From JACCTH01 sp035250485 (lineage in GTDB: Bacteria; Actinomycetota; Acidimicrobiia; Spongiisociales; ZC4RG35), in assembly GCA_035250485.1 (NCBI GenBank), contig DATFFB010000165.1, positions 1 through 16,807 on the forward strand: 16,807 nt of DNA. The letters run 5' to 3'. Positions 6,687-14,540 of this stretch are shown here, piece by piece. The translations under genes were made by a program, and so were the position numbers. The notes under the pieces were generated by a model that was not told where the DNA came from, ran no database searches, and saw only the letters and a program-made list of their open reading frames with translations. Each line of letters begins with the position of its first letter. Position 1 is the stretch's first letter.

Positions 6687-8078
6687 CTAACTGCTCATCA
6701 CCCTGCGGGGTCGCACCCCGATCTGCGCGGCAATCCGATCTGCAGCCCGTCGACCCGAGGCGATGCACTCATTGAGGCCGATGCCGTGGAAGGCGGCACC
6801 GGCCAAGGCGAGACCGGGAAATTGCCCTAAGCCGTCCTCGGCTCCTGCCACTCGTTCCCGGTGCCCCAACGCGTATTGATGGAGACCCTCCTCCCAAGTG
6901 TGGACCTTCTCCAGAATCGGCTGAGCGCGGATGCCGACCAGGTCCGCTAGCTCGTTCTTCACGATCTCAGTCGGCCGGTTTCTGTCCCCGCGGCGGAGAA
7001 AAGCTCTGAGGAGAGCGAACCGCTCGCTCGGGATCCTTCCTCCCCATTTTTGTGACAAGAAGGAAACCCCCATGACTCGCCTGCCCTCCACGCCCGGAAC
7101 GACGAATCCAGATCCCCTCAGGACCGGGATCTGATCAGACCGATAAGCGAGCGTGACCGCAGTAGTCGGAACCTGACGGATCGAGGCGATGGCATGAGAA
7201 GCCTTGGGTGCCACCTCGCCCAACAGGGAGGCCGTCTCGCGGGCAGGTGTGGCCAGCACGACTCCGGCCGCCTCGAGCTGGCTTCCATCGCTCAATGCGA
7301 GAATGAAGCCATCCGCCCCCCGCGCCCGAAGCCGGCGCACGGCCAGTCCGGTCCTCGGATCGGCCAGCGAGCTGATCAAGGCCGCGGTCAACTCCCCCAT
7401 TCCCGTCTGGAAGCTGGCGAAATGGCTGAAGTTCTGGGTGCCGATCCTTTTCGACGCCGCCCGGGCGGCGAGGATCAGGCTTCGATGGTCCCGCTCCATC
7501 TCGAGAAAGCGGGGAAAGCTCGCCTCGAGGCTCATGGAGGCGGGATCGGCGGCATGAATCCCAGCTATCAGGGGCTCGGCGATGCGATCCAGGACCTCGC
7601 GCCCAAGCCGGCGCGTCACAAACGACTCGAGGCTTTCGTCCCCTCCCTCTTGGCGGCGAGCTAAGAACAGGTCGGCCGCGGCCCGGAACTTTCCCCGCCA
7701 GGAGAGGAGGGACGAACCAAACAGGGGACCGAGACGCGAAGGCGCCATTAGCAATAGGCCCGTGGGGAGCGGATGGAGCCGGCCCCGCGACCAGACGTAG
7801 GAACCCCGATGCTCGGAACGGGTGGAGATGATCCGGCCGGCGATCCCCAGCTCGGTGGCGAGTTCGATCACCGTCCCCTTGCCGGCAACAAAGCTATCGG
7901 GCCCTCGCTCGATCACAAAGCCGTCGATGTGGTCGGTGATCACCTTGCCGCCCAGCTGCTCGCTCTTTTCGATCAGGGTTACGGGGAGCCCTGAAGTGGA
8001 GAGCCGGTGGGCAGCCGTCAGGCCGGAGATGCCGCCGCCGACAACCACCACCCGCGGGATGGGGTTCGCATCAGTCAT
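6687..8078 (-). CDS. hemY: Coproporphyrinogen III oxidase / protoporphyrinogen oxidase (HemY/CgoX)
   Basis: This 463-residue FAD enzyme has the dinucleotide-binding GGGISG at 14-19, the ERGPDSF motif at 58-64, and the C-terminal FAD-contact segment GIGLNECIASGRRAADR typical of HemY-type oxidases. It removes six electrons from the porphyrinogen ring using O2. Because HemQ and this type of ferrochelatase are encoded in the same operon, the physiological substrate is most likely coproporphyrinogen III, giving coproporphyrin III (the CgoX activity), and not protoporphyrinogen IX. The ATG at 8078 overlaps the hemH stop by 8 nt (ATGACTGA), implying translational coupling. It is the last recognised heme gene in the run. 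The length is normal for the family (about 450-480). Confidence 0.95.
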   Translation of the reverse strand: MTDANPIPRVVVVGGGISGLTAAHRLSTSGLPVTLIEKSEQLGGKVITDHIDGFVIERGPDSFVAGKGTVIELATELGIAGRIISTRSEHRGSYVWSRGRLHPLPTGLLLMAPSRLGPLFGSSLLSWRGKFRAAADLFLARRQEGGDESLESFVTRRLGREVLDRIAEPLIAGIHAADPASMSLEASFPRFLEMERDHRSLILAARAASKRIGTQNFSHFASFQTGMGELTAALISSLADPRTGLAVRRLRARGADGFILALSDGSQLEAAGVVLATPARETASLLGEVAPKASHAIASIRQVPTTAVTLAYRSDQIPVLRGSGFVVPGVEGRRVMGVSFLSQKWGGRIPSERFALLRAFLRRGDRNRPTEIVKNELADLVGIRAQPILEKVHTWEEGLHQYALGHRERVAGAEDGLGQFPGLALAGAAFHGIGLNECIASGRRAADRIAAQIGVRPRRVMSS

Positions 8079-8970
8079 CGGCGAGGGTCGCCAAGTCGGC
8101 GAGGGTGCCGATCAATCCCGGATGGAGATTGAGGCATCGGCACCTGATGAACTCGAGCCCAAGTGCCGTGGCTCGCGCCCTGTGCTCGATGTCGTTGTCA
8201 TAGAGAGTCTCGACGTGATCGGCGATAAATCCGATCGGATCGACGACCACGGAGCTGGCTCCTTGCCCTGCCAGCTGTTCCATCACCTCGTCAACCGAAG
8301 GACCCAACCATGGCTCCCGGGAAGCCGCGCTGACACTTTGATAGGCGAGAAACCAACGGCTCAGTCCGAGTGTCTCGGCCACCCTCCTCGCCGTGTCCTC
8401 CAGCTGATCGGCGTAGGGGTCACCCTGCTCGATCATCCGTCGCGGAAGACTGTGGGCCGCAAATATCACCGGCGTATCGGACGACGACTGAGCAAGCGAC
8501 GCCGCCAGCATTTCGGCCAAGGCTCCGACATAGGTCGTCCGGGCGTTCCAGTCAGGTGCGAAGTAGAGCCGGGGGCACAATCCATCGAGAGACTTCTCAA
8601 CGGCGGCTTCGTAGGCATCGGTCGAGACCTCGCAGCGGTAGGGAGCGAGGCTGATCACCTTCAGCTCCTCGACTCCCGCCGACGCAATCTCGGCCATGGC
8701 CTCATCGATGGTCGGTTGGGCATGGAGCATGCCGACACGAACTTCCGCCTCCCATCCCCGGCGGGCGAGTTCTTCGCGCAAGAGGATCGCCTGGCGGCGG
8801 GTGGTGGCGGGCAGCGGGGAGCCGCCCCCGATCGCCCGGTACCGCTCGATAGCACCGGCAGTGACGTGCTCTGGAGGAACTCGTCCGAGCACACTGGCGA
8901 CGAATTCAGGGACCTGGTCCAGGGTCTCAGGTCCGCCGAAGCCCACCAGCAGTACCGACAGGCTATTCAC
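8071..8970 (-). CDS. hemH: Ferrochelatase, coproporphyrin type (HemH/CpfC)
   Basis: This 299-residue chelatase inserts Fe(II) into the porphyrin ring, here probably coproporphyrin III. The N-terminal VGFGGPET (9-16) is the actinobacterial form; the Tyr that ligates iron in the Bacillus enzyme is Phe11. The catalytic His is H173 in AAHSLPRRM, and the acidic partner is E254 in GFIADHVETLYDND. WLGPSVDE (221-228) is also a family signature. Two Cys (277 and 279) lie near the C-terminus, but there are too few for the [2Fe-2S] cluster found in some ferrochelatases. I chose the GTG at 8970 because it begins right at the first strand and overlaps the hemQ stop by 8 nt (GTGAATAG); a longer frame to 9012 adds 14 non-conserved residues. 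The hemY gene overlaps its end. Confidence 0.95.
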   Translation of the reverse strand: MNSLSVLLVGFGGPETLDQVPEFVASVLGRVPPEHVTAGAIERYRAIGGGSPLPATTRRQAILLREELARRGWEAEVRVGMLHAQPTIDEAMAEIASAGVEELKVISLAPYRCEVSTDAYEAAVEKSLDGLCPRLYFAPDWNARTTYVGALAEMLAASLAQSSSDTPVIFAAHSLPRRMIEQGDPYADQLEDTARRVAETLGLSRWFLAYQSVSAASREPWLGPSVDEVMEQLAGQGASSVVVDPIGFIADHVETLYDNDIEHRARATALGLEFIRCRCLNLHPGLIGTLADLATLADD

Positions 8971-9715
8971 CGAGGAACCGTCCCAGGTTCTCCGGCCGGA
9001 GCCGACGCCCAACGTAGAAGGGTCCGAATTCGGCGAAGCGAGCGCTCACTTCGTCAAAGCGCATTTCGGAGACCAGCTTCTTGAACTGCAAGGGGTCATC
9101 GGAGAAGAGCGTCACCCCCCACTCCCAATCGTCGAGGCCCATTGAGCCGGTGACGATTTGTGTCACCTGGCCTGCGTAGCGACGGCCGGTGCGGCCATGG
9201 GCCCGCATCAAATCTCCGCGCTCGGTCGCCGAAAGACTGTACCAATTATCGGCGCCTTCTCGCTTTTTGCTCATCGGGTAGAAGCAGACGTATTCGTTAT
9301 GAGAGGGGACCTCGGGGTAGAGACGGGCCTGCACATAGGGGCTGTCCTCGATGTTGACGGCCGTTCCCTCGGGGGCGCCATGACGACTGAGCTCCGTCAC
9401 CGACAGATACGAGAAGGGGCGGTTGGTGTACGAAGCCAGGGCGGTTTGACCGAAAGATCGCTCCAATTCATGAAGCTGGGTAGCTTCCGGCCGGAGGTGC
9501 AACATGAGGAGATCCGCCTTGTGCCCGATCATGCTGTAAGTGACACTCCGCCCCGTCGGTGCGTCAACGACCCTCTCAAAGGCCAGCAGCAGATCGGTCG
9601 CCTCGGCCACGGCCTTCGATCTCTCGTTGCTGGGAAGCGCTCCCCAGGCGGCACGGTCGAGGCAACGTAAATCGTGGAGAGCGAACCAACCTTCAAGAGT
9701 CTCCGGGGCGCTCAT
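8963..9715 (-). CDS. hemQ: Coproheme decarboxylase (HemQ/ChdC)
   Basis: This 250-residue protein belongs to the chlorite-dismutase-fold family. It converts coproheme III to heme b by two peroxide-dependent oxidative decarboxylations, the last step of the coproporphyrin-dependent pathway. H173 (LMRAHGRTGR) is the expected proximal heme ligand. Y146, just before PMSKKREG, fits the catalytic Tyr that forms a radical, and the MSKKR segment is typical of ChdC. It lacks the distal-Arg context of true chlorite dismutases. I chose the ATG at 9715 because it overlaps the hemE stop as ATGA; the open frame continues to 9751 without conserved sequence. This gene is the diagnostic one for the route used by the operon. 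Confidence 0.95.
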   Translation of the reverse strand: MSAPETLEGWFALHDLRCLDRAAWGALPSNERSKAVAEATDLLLAFERVVDAPTGRSVTYSMIGHKADLLMLHLRPEATQLHELERSFGQTALASYTNRPFSYLSVTELSRHGAPEGTAVNIEDSPYVQARLYPEVPSHNEYVCFYPMSKKREGADNWYSLSATERGDLMRAHGRTGRRYAGQVTQIVTGSMGLDDWEWGVTLFSDDPLQFKKLVSEMRFDEVSARFAEFGPFYVGRRLRPENLGRFLGE

Positions 9716-10728
9716 CCCGTCCGCCTTGTCTCGCCCGCATAGCCCTCCCACCCGACCACCGTCCTCACCATCGCCTCGACATTGGGGAGGGGCGTCGCGG
9801 GGAAGATGCCGTGTCCCAATCCAAAGATATGGCCTGGGCGGCGACCGGCCTCTTCCAGCACCTTGGCGGTCCCGGCCCGCACCCGATCAGGACTGCTGAG
9901 AAGCAAGGCCGGATCGAGGTTCCCCTGGAGGGCCTGGCTCTCTCCCACCTGTCGCCACGCTTCTGCCAGAGACAGGCGCCAATCGACTCCGTAGGCGGTC
10001 GCTTCCACCAGATGAAATAGGTCCAGCACATGCGTCGCTCCGGGGGCGAAGTAGACGGTGGGGACGCCCAATCCAGCGAGGGACTTCTTGGCCGCCGGTA
10101 TCACCCATCTCGTGAATTGGTCTCGGGAGAGAAGGCCGGCCCAGGTGTCGAAAAGCTGCACCACATCAGCCCCGGCCTCGGCCTGTAAATGGAGATAGGC
10201 GCTGGTCATTCCGGCCAGCCGGTCGATTGCCTCTCCGATGGCGTCATCGTGCGCGGCCGCTCGCAACCCGCCGAAATGCGGCGAGCCTCCCCCCTCTAGC
10301 AGATACGCCAGCACCGTCGTCGGCCCACCGGCAAAAGCGATCACGGCCATTTGCGGATCGAGCGACCCGCGCACCATCGATACCGTTTCGGCCACGAAGT
10401 CGACTTTGCCGGGCTCGAATTCGGGGAGCCTCGCCACCTCTCTCAACTCGAGTGGCCGCAGTCGGGGCCCGGGAGCGAACTCGATCGAGAGGCCAAGGGC
10501 GGTGAGAGGAGTCATGATGTCGGAGAAGACGATGGCGGCGTCGAGGGCAAAGCGGCGCGTCGGCTGCAACGTGATCTCAGCCGCCAACGAGGGCGTGCGC
10601 ATGGCTTCCTCGAAGGAGTAGCGACTCCTTAGCTCTCGATATTCAGGCAGATAGCGGCCGGCTTGACGCATGAACCAGATCGGGGGCCGCTCGAGCGGTT
10701 GGCGCCCGAGGGCTTGCATCATCCTCAC
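9712..10728 (-). CDS. hemE: Uroporphyrinogen decarboxylase (HemE)
   Basis: This 338-residue protein decarboxylates the four acetate side chains of uroporphyrinogen III to give coproporphyrinogen III. The substrate-binding RQAGRYLPEYR lies at 21-31 (Arg21 and Arg25), and the key Asp is D70 in FSDIMTPLTALG. Later signatures include a variant FAGGPTTVLAYLLEG and FDTWAGLLS. The GTG start forms a GTGA overlap with the hemL stop and is preceded by GAGGTG at a good distance; ATG codons two and three codons further in are possible alternatives. It is the branch-point product gene of the pathway, placed just before hemQ. Confidence 0.96.
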   Translation of the reverse strand: MRMMQALGRQPLERPPIWFMRQAGRYLPEYRELRSRYSFEEAMRTPSLAAEITLQPTRRFALDAAIVFSDIMTPLTALGLSIEFAPGPRLRPLELREVARLPEFEPGKVDFVAETVSMVRGSLDPQMAVIAFAGGPTTVLAYLLEGGGSPHFGGLRAAAHDDAIGEAIDRLAGMTSAYLHLQAEAGADVVQLFDTWAGLLSRDQFTRWVIPAAKKSLAGLGVPTVYFAPGATHVLDLFHLVEATAYGVDWRLSLAEAWRQVGESQALQGNLDPALLLSSPDRVRAGTAKVLEEAGRRPGHIFGLGHGIFPATPLPNVEAMVRTVVGWEGYAGETRRTG

Positions 10729-12029
10729 TCCGCCACCTCGCTCAAGGCATCCGCGAGGGCGTCGAGGGCGGCGCCAAGGGTCCCATCGAGATGGTCCTCC
10801 ATCAGAAACCAGGCCTCGAAGGGCGAAGGGGGAAGCATGACGCCCCGATCGAGGGCGGCCCCGAAGAAGCGCCCGAACAGGTCCTGATCAAGGCCGGAAA
10901 CATCATCCCAGTTCCGAGCGTGCTCGACCCCGAGGAACAATCCCATCATCCCGCCGACGTGGCTCACAGTTCCGGGAAGACCCACTTCGGAAAGAACTGC
11001 TTCCAGACGCGACGAGAACTCCGCACCGGCTGACTCGAATCTTTCATAAATGCTCGGATGCTCGGCCAAGTAGCGAAGCGTGGCCAGCCCGGCGGCGGTC
11101 ACGATTGGGTTTCCGGCCAGCGTTCCGGCTTGGTACACCGGTCCGTCGGGGGAAATCATCCGCATGAGTTCGGATCCGCCGCCGTAAGCCGCTCCCGGCG
11201 TTCCCCCCGCCATCACCTTGCCCAGAGCGGTCAGATCTGGTCGCACTCCGAAGCGTTCTTGAGCTCCACCAAGGGCGACTCGGAATCCGGTCATTACCTC
11301 GTCGAAGACCAGCAGCGCCCCGCTGGCGTCGCACAGACTGCGCAGTCCCGGCAGGAAATCAGGTATCGGTGGAATGCAACCCATGTTGCCGGCGACTGGC
11401 TCCACGATGACAGCGGCCACCTGACCATCAGCCAGGAGTTCGGCCACCGAGTCGAGGTCGTTGTATCGAGCAACTCGGGTGTGGGCCGTGATGTTGGCGG
11501 GGATCCCGGGACTGGATGGCTCGCCGAAGGTGGCGAGACCCGAGCCAGCCCGGACGAGGAATGCGTCGGCATGCCCGTGATAGCACCCCTCGAACTTGAT
11601 GACGGCTGAAAGGCCCGTTGCCGCCCGGGCCAGCCGCAGCGCCGATGCCGTGGCTTCGGTGCCCGAGTTGACCAGCCGCACCATCTCGATCGAGGGAACC
11701 AGCGAACAGATCAACTCGGCCAGCTCTACTTCGGCGGCGGTCGAGAACCCAAACGAGCTGCCGGCCCGGGCCGCGTTCTCGATGGCCTCGACTACCTCGG
11801 GCCGGGCATGGCCCAGGATCAAAGCTCCCCACGAGGCGACGAAATCAATCAGGCCATCCCCATCGACCGTTTTCAAATAGGCACCGCGACCCGACTCGGC
11901 AAAAGGCGGATTCCCACCCACAGACCGAAAGGCCCTCACCGGTGAGTTGACCCCGCCCGGCATGACCTCGATTGCCCTTCTCTGCCAGGTGGCGGATGCT
12001 TCCCGCTTGGCTGCAAGCTCCGACCTCAC
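10725..12029 (-). CDS. hemL: Glutamate-1-semialdehyde 2,1-aminomutase (HemL)
   Basis: This 434-residue PLP enzyme converts glutamate-1-semialdehyde to 5-aminolevulinate. The N-terminal MPGGVNSPVRAF (23-34) is a HemL hallmark. NSGTEATASALRLAR (121-135) binds the cofactor phosphate, D243 in FDEVMTGFR contacts the PLP pyridine ring, and K271 in LGKVMAGGTP is the Schiff-base Lys. The GTG at 12029 overlaps the hemB stop (GTGA) and has GAGGTGG just upstream (12034-12040). The frame extends further upstream to 12146, but those residues are low-complexity Arg-rich shadow of hemB. Together with HemA it makes ALA by the C5 route. Confidence 0.96.
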   Translation of the reverse strand: MRSELAAKREASATWQRRAIEVMPGGVNSPVRAFRSVGGNPPFAESGRGAYLKTVDGDGLIDFVASWGALILGHARPEVVEAIENAARAGSSFGFSTAAEVELAELICSLVPSIEMVRLVNSGTEATASALRLARAATGLSAVIKFEGCYHGHADAFLVRAGSGLATFGEPSSPGIPANITAHTRVARYNDLDSVAELLADGQVAAVIVEPVAGNMGCIPPIPDFLPGLRSLCDASGALLVFDEVMTGFRVALGGAQERFGVRPDLTALGKVMAGGTPGAAYGGGSELMRMISPDGPVYQAGTLAGNPIVTAAGLATLRYLAEHPSIYERFESAGAEFSSRLEAVLSEVGLPGTVSHVGGMMGLFLGVEHARNWDDVSGLDQDLFGRFFGAALDRGVMLPPSPFEAWFLMEDHLDGTLGAALDALADALSEVAE

Positions 12030-13009
12030 CGGGCCACCTCGATCCGCCGCGCGGCATCGAGAGCGAAATAAGTGAGGATGATGCCGGCTCCGGCGCGGGC
12101 GATCCCCGTGAGCGACTCGAGCATCACCTGGTCGCGATCGATCCACCCCTGCGCGGCAGCCGCTTCGATCATTGCAAACTCCCCCGAGACTTGATACGCC
12201 ACCACTGGCACATCGACCTTCGCTCGTACCGCGGCAACAACGTCTAGATAGGGACCGGCTGGCTTCACCATCACCATGTCGGCACCTTCAGCCACGTCAA
12301 GTTGCGCCTCCCGAATTGCCTCCCGCCCGTTGGGAGGATCCATCTGATGCGACCGCCGGTCGCCAAAAGCCGGCGTCGAACCAGCAGCCTCCCGAAAAGG
12401 CCCGTAGTACGCCGAGGCATATTTGACCGCATAGGAACAGATCACCGTGTCGTGGTGATTCCTTTGATCGAGTTCTGCACGGATGGCCGCGACCCTCCCG
12501 TCCATCATGTCCGAAGGAGCGATGACGTCGGCGCCGGCCTCGGCGTAGACGGTTGCTGCTTTCGACAGCGAAGGTAGGGCGGCGTCATTGTCGACCACAT
12601 GTCCGCGGAGTGGCCCGCAATGTCCGTGACTCGTGTACTCGCACAGACAGACATCGGCCCACCGAAGGATTTCGGGTGCCGCCGAGGCCACCGCCTCGAT
12701 CGCACGCGGAACCGGCCCCATCGGATCCCAGGCCGACGATCCCTCCTCATCCTTTCGATCGGGAACACCGAAAAACAGCATGCCTCCGATGCCGACCGAC
12801 TCGGCTTCCTTGGCCAAAAGTGCAATCTGATCAACCGAGAGCTGGAAATGTCCCGGCATCGAAGCGATGGGGTTTCGCACCCCCTCGCCAGAGACAACGA
12901 AAACCGGCAGCACAAACTGGGCCGGGTGGAGACGGGTCTCTGCCGCCACCCGTCGCAGGGCGGCCCGCATCCTCATCCGGCGGGGTCGAACACTGGGATA
13001 ACCGGTCAT
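12026..13009 (-). CDS. hemB: 5-aminolevulinate dehydratase / porphobilinogen synthase (HemB), zinc-type
   Basis: This 327-residue protein condenses two ALA molecules to porphobilinogen. The two Schiff-base lysines are K196 in AVKYASAYYGPFR and K249 in VMVKPAGPYLD. The metal site reads CLCEYTSHGHCG at 121-132, with C121, C123 and C131 giving the three-Cys zinc site of animal and yeast enzymes and not the Asp-rich magnesium version. Other signatures are GADVIAPSDMMDGRV (159-173) and SGEFAM (275-280). The ATG at 13009 overlaps the hemD stop (ATGA) and has an excellent Shine-Dalgarno at 13015-13021; the longer open frame to 13168 is hemD shadow. Confidence 0.96.
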   Translation of the reverse strand: MTGYPSVRPRRMRMRAALRRVAAETRLHPAQFVLPVFVVSGEGVRNPIASMPGHFQLSVDQIALLAKEAESVGIGGMLFFGVPDRKDEEGSSAWDPMGPVPRAIEAVASAAPEILRWADVCLCEYTSHGHCGPLRGHVVDNDAALPSLSKAATVYAEAGADVIAPSDMMDGRVAAIRAELDQRNHHDTVICSYAVKYASAYYGPFREAAGSTPAFGDRRSHQMDPPNGREAIREAQLDVAEGADMVMVKPAGPYLDVVAAVRAKVDVPVVAYQVSGEFAMIEAAAAQGWIDRDQVMLESLTGIARAGAGIILTYFALDAARRIEVAR

Positions 13010-13680
13010 ATTTTCACCTCCATATGTGAAGCCAGGGCTTGAGCCAATGCGCGATGCGAAGGCGACGAAGCCACGACGTCGGGTCGTCGGTGAAGGGAAA
13101 CGGCTGCAGAAGTAGTCGGTCCGATCACACCAACGACCAGACCTTCGAGGCTGCGAGCGAAATGCCAACCCTCGACTGCCGAAGGCGAGGCAAAAGCCAC
13201 AGCCTGCACCTCGGCTTTTGCGGGTGCAATTGAACGTGTGCGATAAACCTCGAACTCGAGTAGATGAGGCGCCAGCTCTCGGATGATCCGGAGTGCCGCG
13301 CGATCACTATTCGCCGACCGAGGGAAAACGACGTTGGCAGTCGCCAATCGTGTGCGGGCTCTGGCAGCCAGGGCCGCCAGGCCCGAATTGCCGACAATGA
13401 AGACCTGGCCGCGGCGATCTTTGACCGCGGCTTCGGTCGCCGTCCCGACCGCCAACACCGGGATCGACGGCATCGGTCCGTCCGGCCAGAGCAGATCGAC
13501 GGTGCGGGCAGAGCTGAGGACGATGACGCCCGCCCGCGCGGTCGCCGCGCGGGCCCGGGCCAGGACGTCGGCTGGGGCCGGCTCGACCTTCACGCACGGC
13601 AGCCGGATCGGGTCGAGCCGCGCCTCTCTATAGAAAGGTGCGACTCGGTCGAAGCGGTCGGTGGTGACTGCCACCCGCAT
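13006..13680 (-). CDS. hemD: Uroporphyrinogen-III synthase (HemD)
   Basis: This 224-residue protein closes and inverts ring D of hydroxymethylbilane to give uroporphyrinogen III. HemD is poorly conserved, but the family landmarks are present: VIVLSSARTVDLLW in the first domain, FASPSAVEGWHFA in the second, IGPTTSAAV, and the C-terminal VVASSPSHRALAQAL. The ATG at 13680 shares one base with the hemC stop (TGATG), with GGAG upstream. The end of the gene carries the Shine-Dalgarno of hemB. It is a stand-alone protein; no methyltransferase (CobA/CysG) domain is fused to it, unlike in several actinobacteria. Confidence 0.9.
   Translation of the reverse strand: MRVAVTTDRFDRVAPFYREARLDPIRLPCVKVEPAPADVLARARAATARAGVIVLSSARTVDLLWPDGPMPSIPVLAVGTATEAAVKDRRGQVFIVGNSGLAALAARARTRLATANVVFPRSANSDRAALRIIRELAPHLLEFEVYRTRSIAPAKAEVQAVAFASPSAVEGWHFARSLEGLVVGVIGPTTSAAVSLHRRPDVVASSPSHRALAQALASHMEVKI
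13015..13021 (-). promoter_or_regulatory. Ribosome binding site of hemB inside the hemD 3' end
   Basis: GGAGGTG on the minus strand lies 5 nt before the hemB ATG and within the last codons of hemD. It is the best internal ribosome binding site in the heme operon and fixes the hemB start at 13009. Confidence 0.75.
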
Positions 13681-14540
13681 CAGAGCTCCAGGGCCTTGCG
13701 AGCCTCGGCCACGACCGCCTCGGGGGTCTCTCCTCGAACGAGGGCGCGTCGGGCTCCCCGGTGGTCGGACACGAAGGCGTCCATGCGGATGAGGCCTTCC
13801 TCCCAGATGGCCAGGGCCCCCAGCGCTGATCGGCAACCGGCGCCGGTCTCGGCCAGCAATAAGCGTTCCGCTGTGACCAGGGTCCTGAGCGAACTGTCAT
13901 CGATCGCCGCCACGACGCCGGCGCAATCGTCTCCCTCCCGGGTCTCGATCGCCAGCGCTCCCTGGCCGGGCGCTGGCACCATCTCGGCGACAGCAAGGCG
14001 TTGGGCGATCGAGTCTCCCCTGCCTAGTCGCTCGAGGCCAGCCTCGGCGAGAACGGCAGCATCCACCTCACCGGATGCCACCTTCTCGAGACGGGTGTCG
14101 ACGTTGCCCCGCAATTCGACTGTCCGCAGATCGGGCCGCAGCGCCATGAGCTGGTTGACTCGCCGCGGGCTACCAGTGCCCACCAGCGCGCCGGGAGGGA
14201 GAGCGTCGAGGCGGAGACCCACGAGGGCGTCGAAGGGTGCGGCCCGCTCGGGCACCGCGGCCAGGGTCAAGGCCTCGGGTCCGACGACCGGAAGATCTTT
14301 GAGCGAATGCACGGCCAGGTCGGCGCGCCCCTCGATCACCGCGTCTTGAACCGCGCGTACAAAGGCGCCCAGTTCGGTCAGCTCGGCGATCGAGCTCAGT
14401 CGGTCGCGATCACCCGCCGTGCTCACTTCCACGATCTTGACTGACAAGCCGGGATGAGCCTCAGCCAGCGAGCGGGCGACACGATGTGTCTGGGCGAGCG
14501 CAAGTGGCGACTGTCGGGTAGCTATCCGCAAGTCAGTCAC
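13680..14540 (-). CDS. hemC: Hydroxymethylbilane synthase / porphobilinogen deaminase (HemC)
   Basis: This 286-residue protein polymerises four porphobilinogens into hydroxymethylbilane. The N-terminal LRIATRQSPLALAQ (4-17) is diagnostic. K81 and D82 in AVHSLKDLP include the catalytic Asp, GTGSPRR (121-127) binds the cofactor carboxylates, and C236 in GAGCRSALGA is the Cys that carries the dipyrromethane cofactor. The GTG start overlaps the hemA stop by 8 nt (GTGACTGA). It is slightly shorter than the E. coli enzyme (about 310), with a compact C-terminal domain. Confidence 0.96.
   Translation of the reverse strand: MTDLRIATRQSPLALAQTHRVARSLAEAHPGLSVKIVEVSTAGDRDRLSSIAELTELGAFVRAVQDAVIEGRADLAVHSLKDLPVVGPEALTLAAVPERAAPFDALVGLRLDALPPGALVGTGSPRRVNQLMALRPDLRTVELRGNVDTRLEKVASGEVDAAVLAEAGLERLGRGDSIAQRLAVAEMVPAPGQGALAIETREGDDCAGVVAAIDDSSLRTLVTAERLLLAETGAGCRSALGALAIWEEGLIRMDAFVSDHRGARRALVRGETPEAVVAEARKALEL

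Noticed and set aside
8971..9012. An upstream extension of hemH by 14 codons
   Set aside because: The extra residues do not resemble ferrochelatase, and the GTG at 8970 begins exactly at the first conserved strand.
7822..9084. A 420-codon plus-strand open frame antisense to hemY and hemH
   Set aside because: It lies wholly opposite genes with clear enzyme motifs, is rich in Arg/Pro/Ser as expected of GC-rich shadow frames, and shows no domain I recognise.
12030..12146. An upstream extension of the hemL frame by 39 codons
   Set aside because: It is inside hemB, is Arg-rich and unlike HemL N-termini. The GTG at 12029 has a ribosome binding site and the GTGA overlap seen at other junctions.
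13264..14349. A 361-codon plus-strand open frame antisense to hemD and hemC
   Set aside because: Arg/Ser/Ala-rich shadow of two conserved genes, with no recognisable domain.
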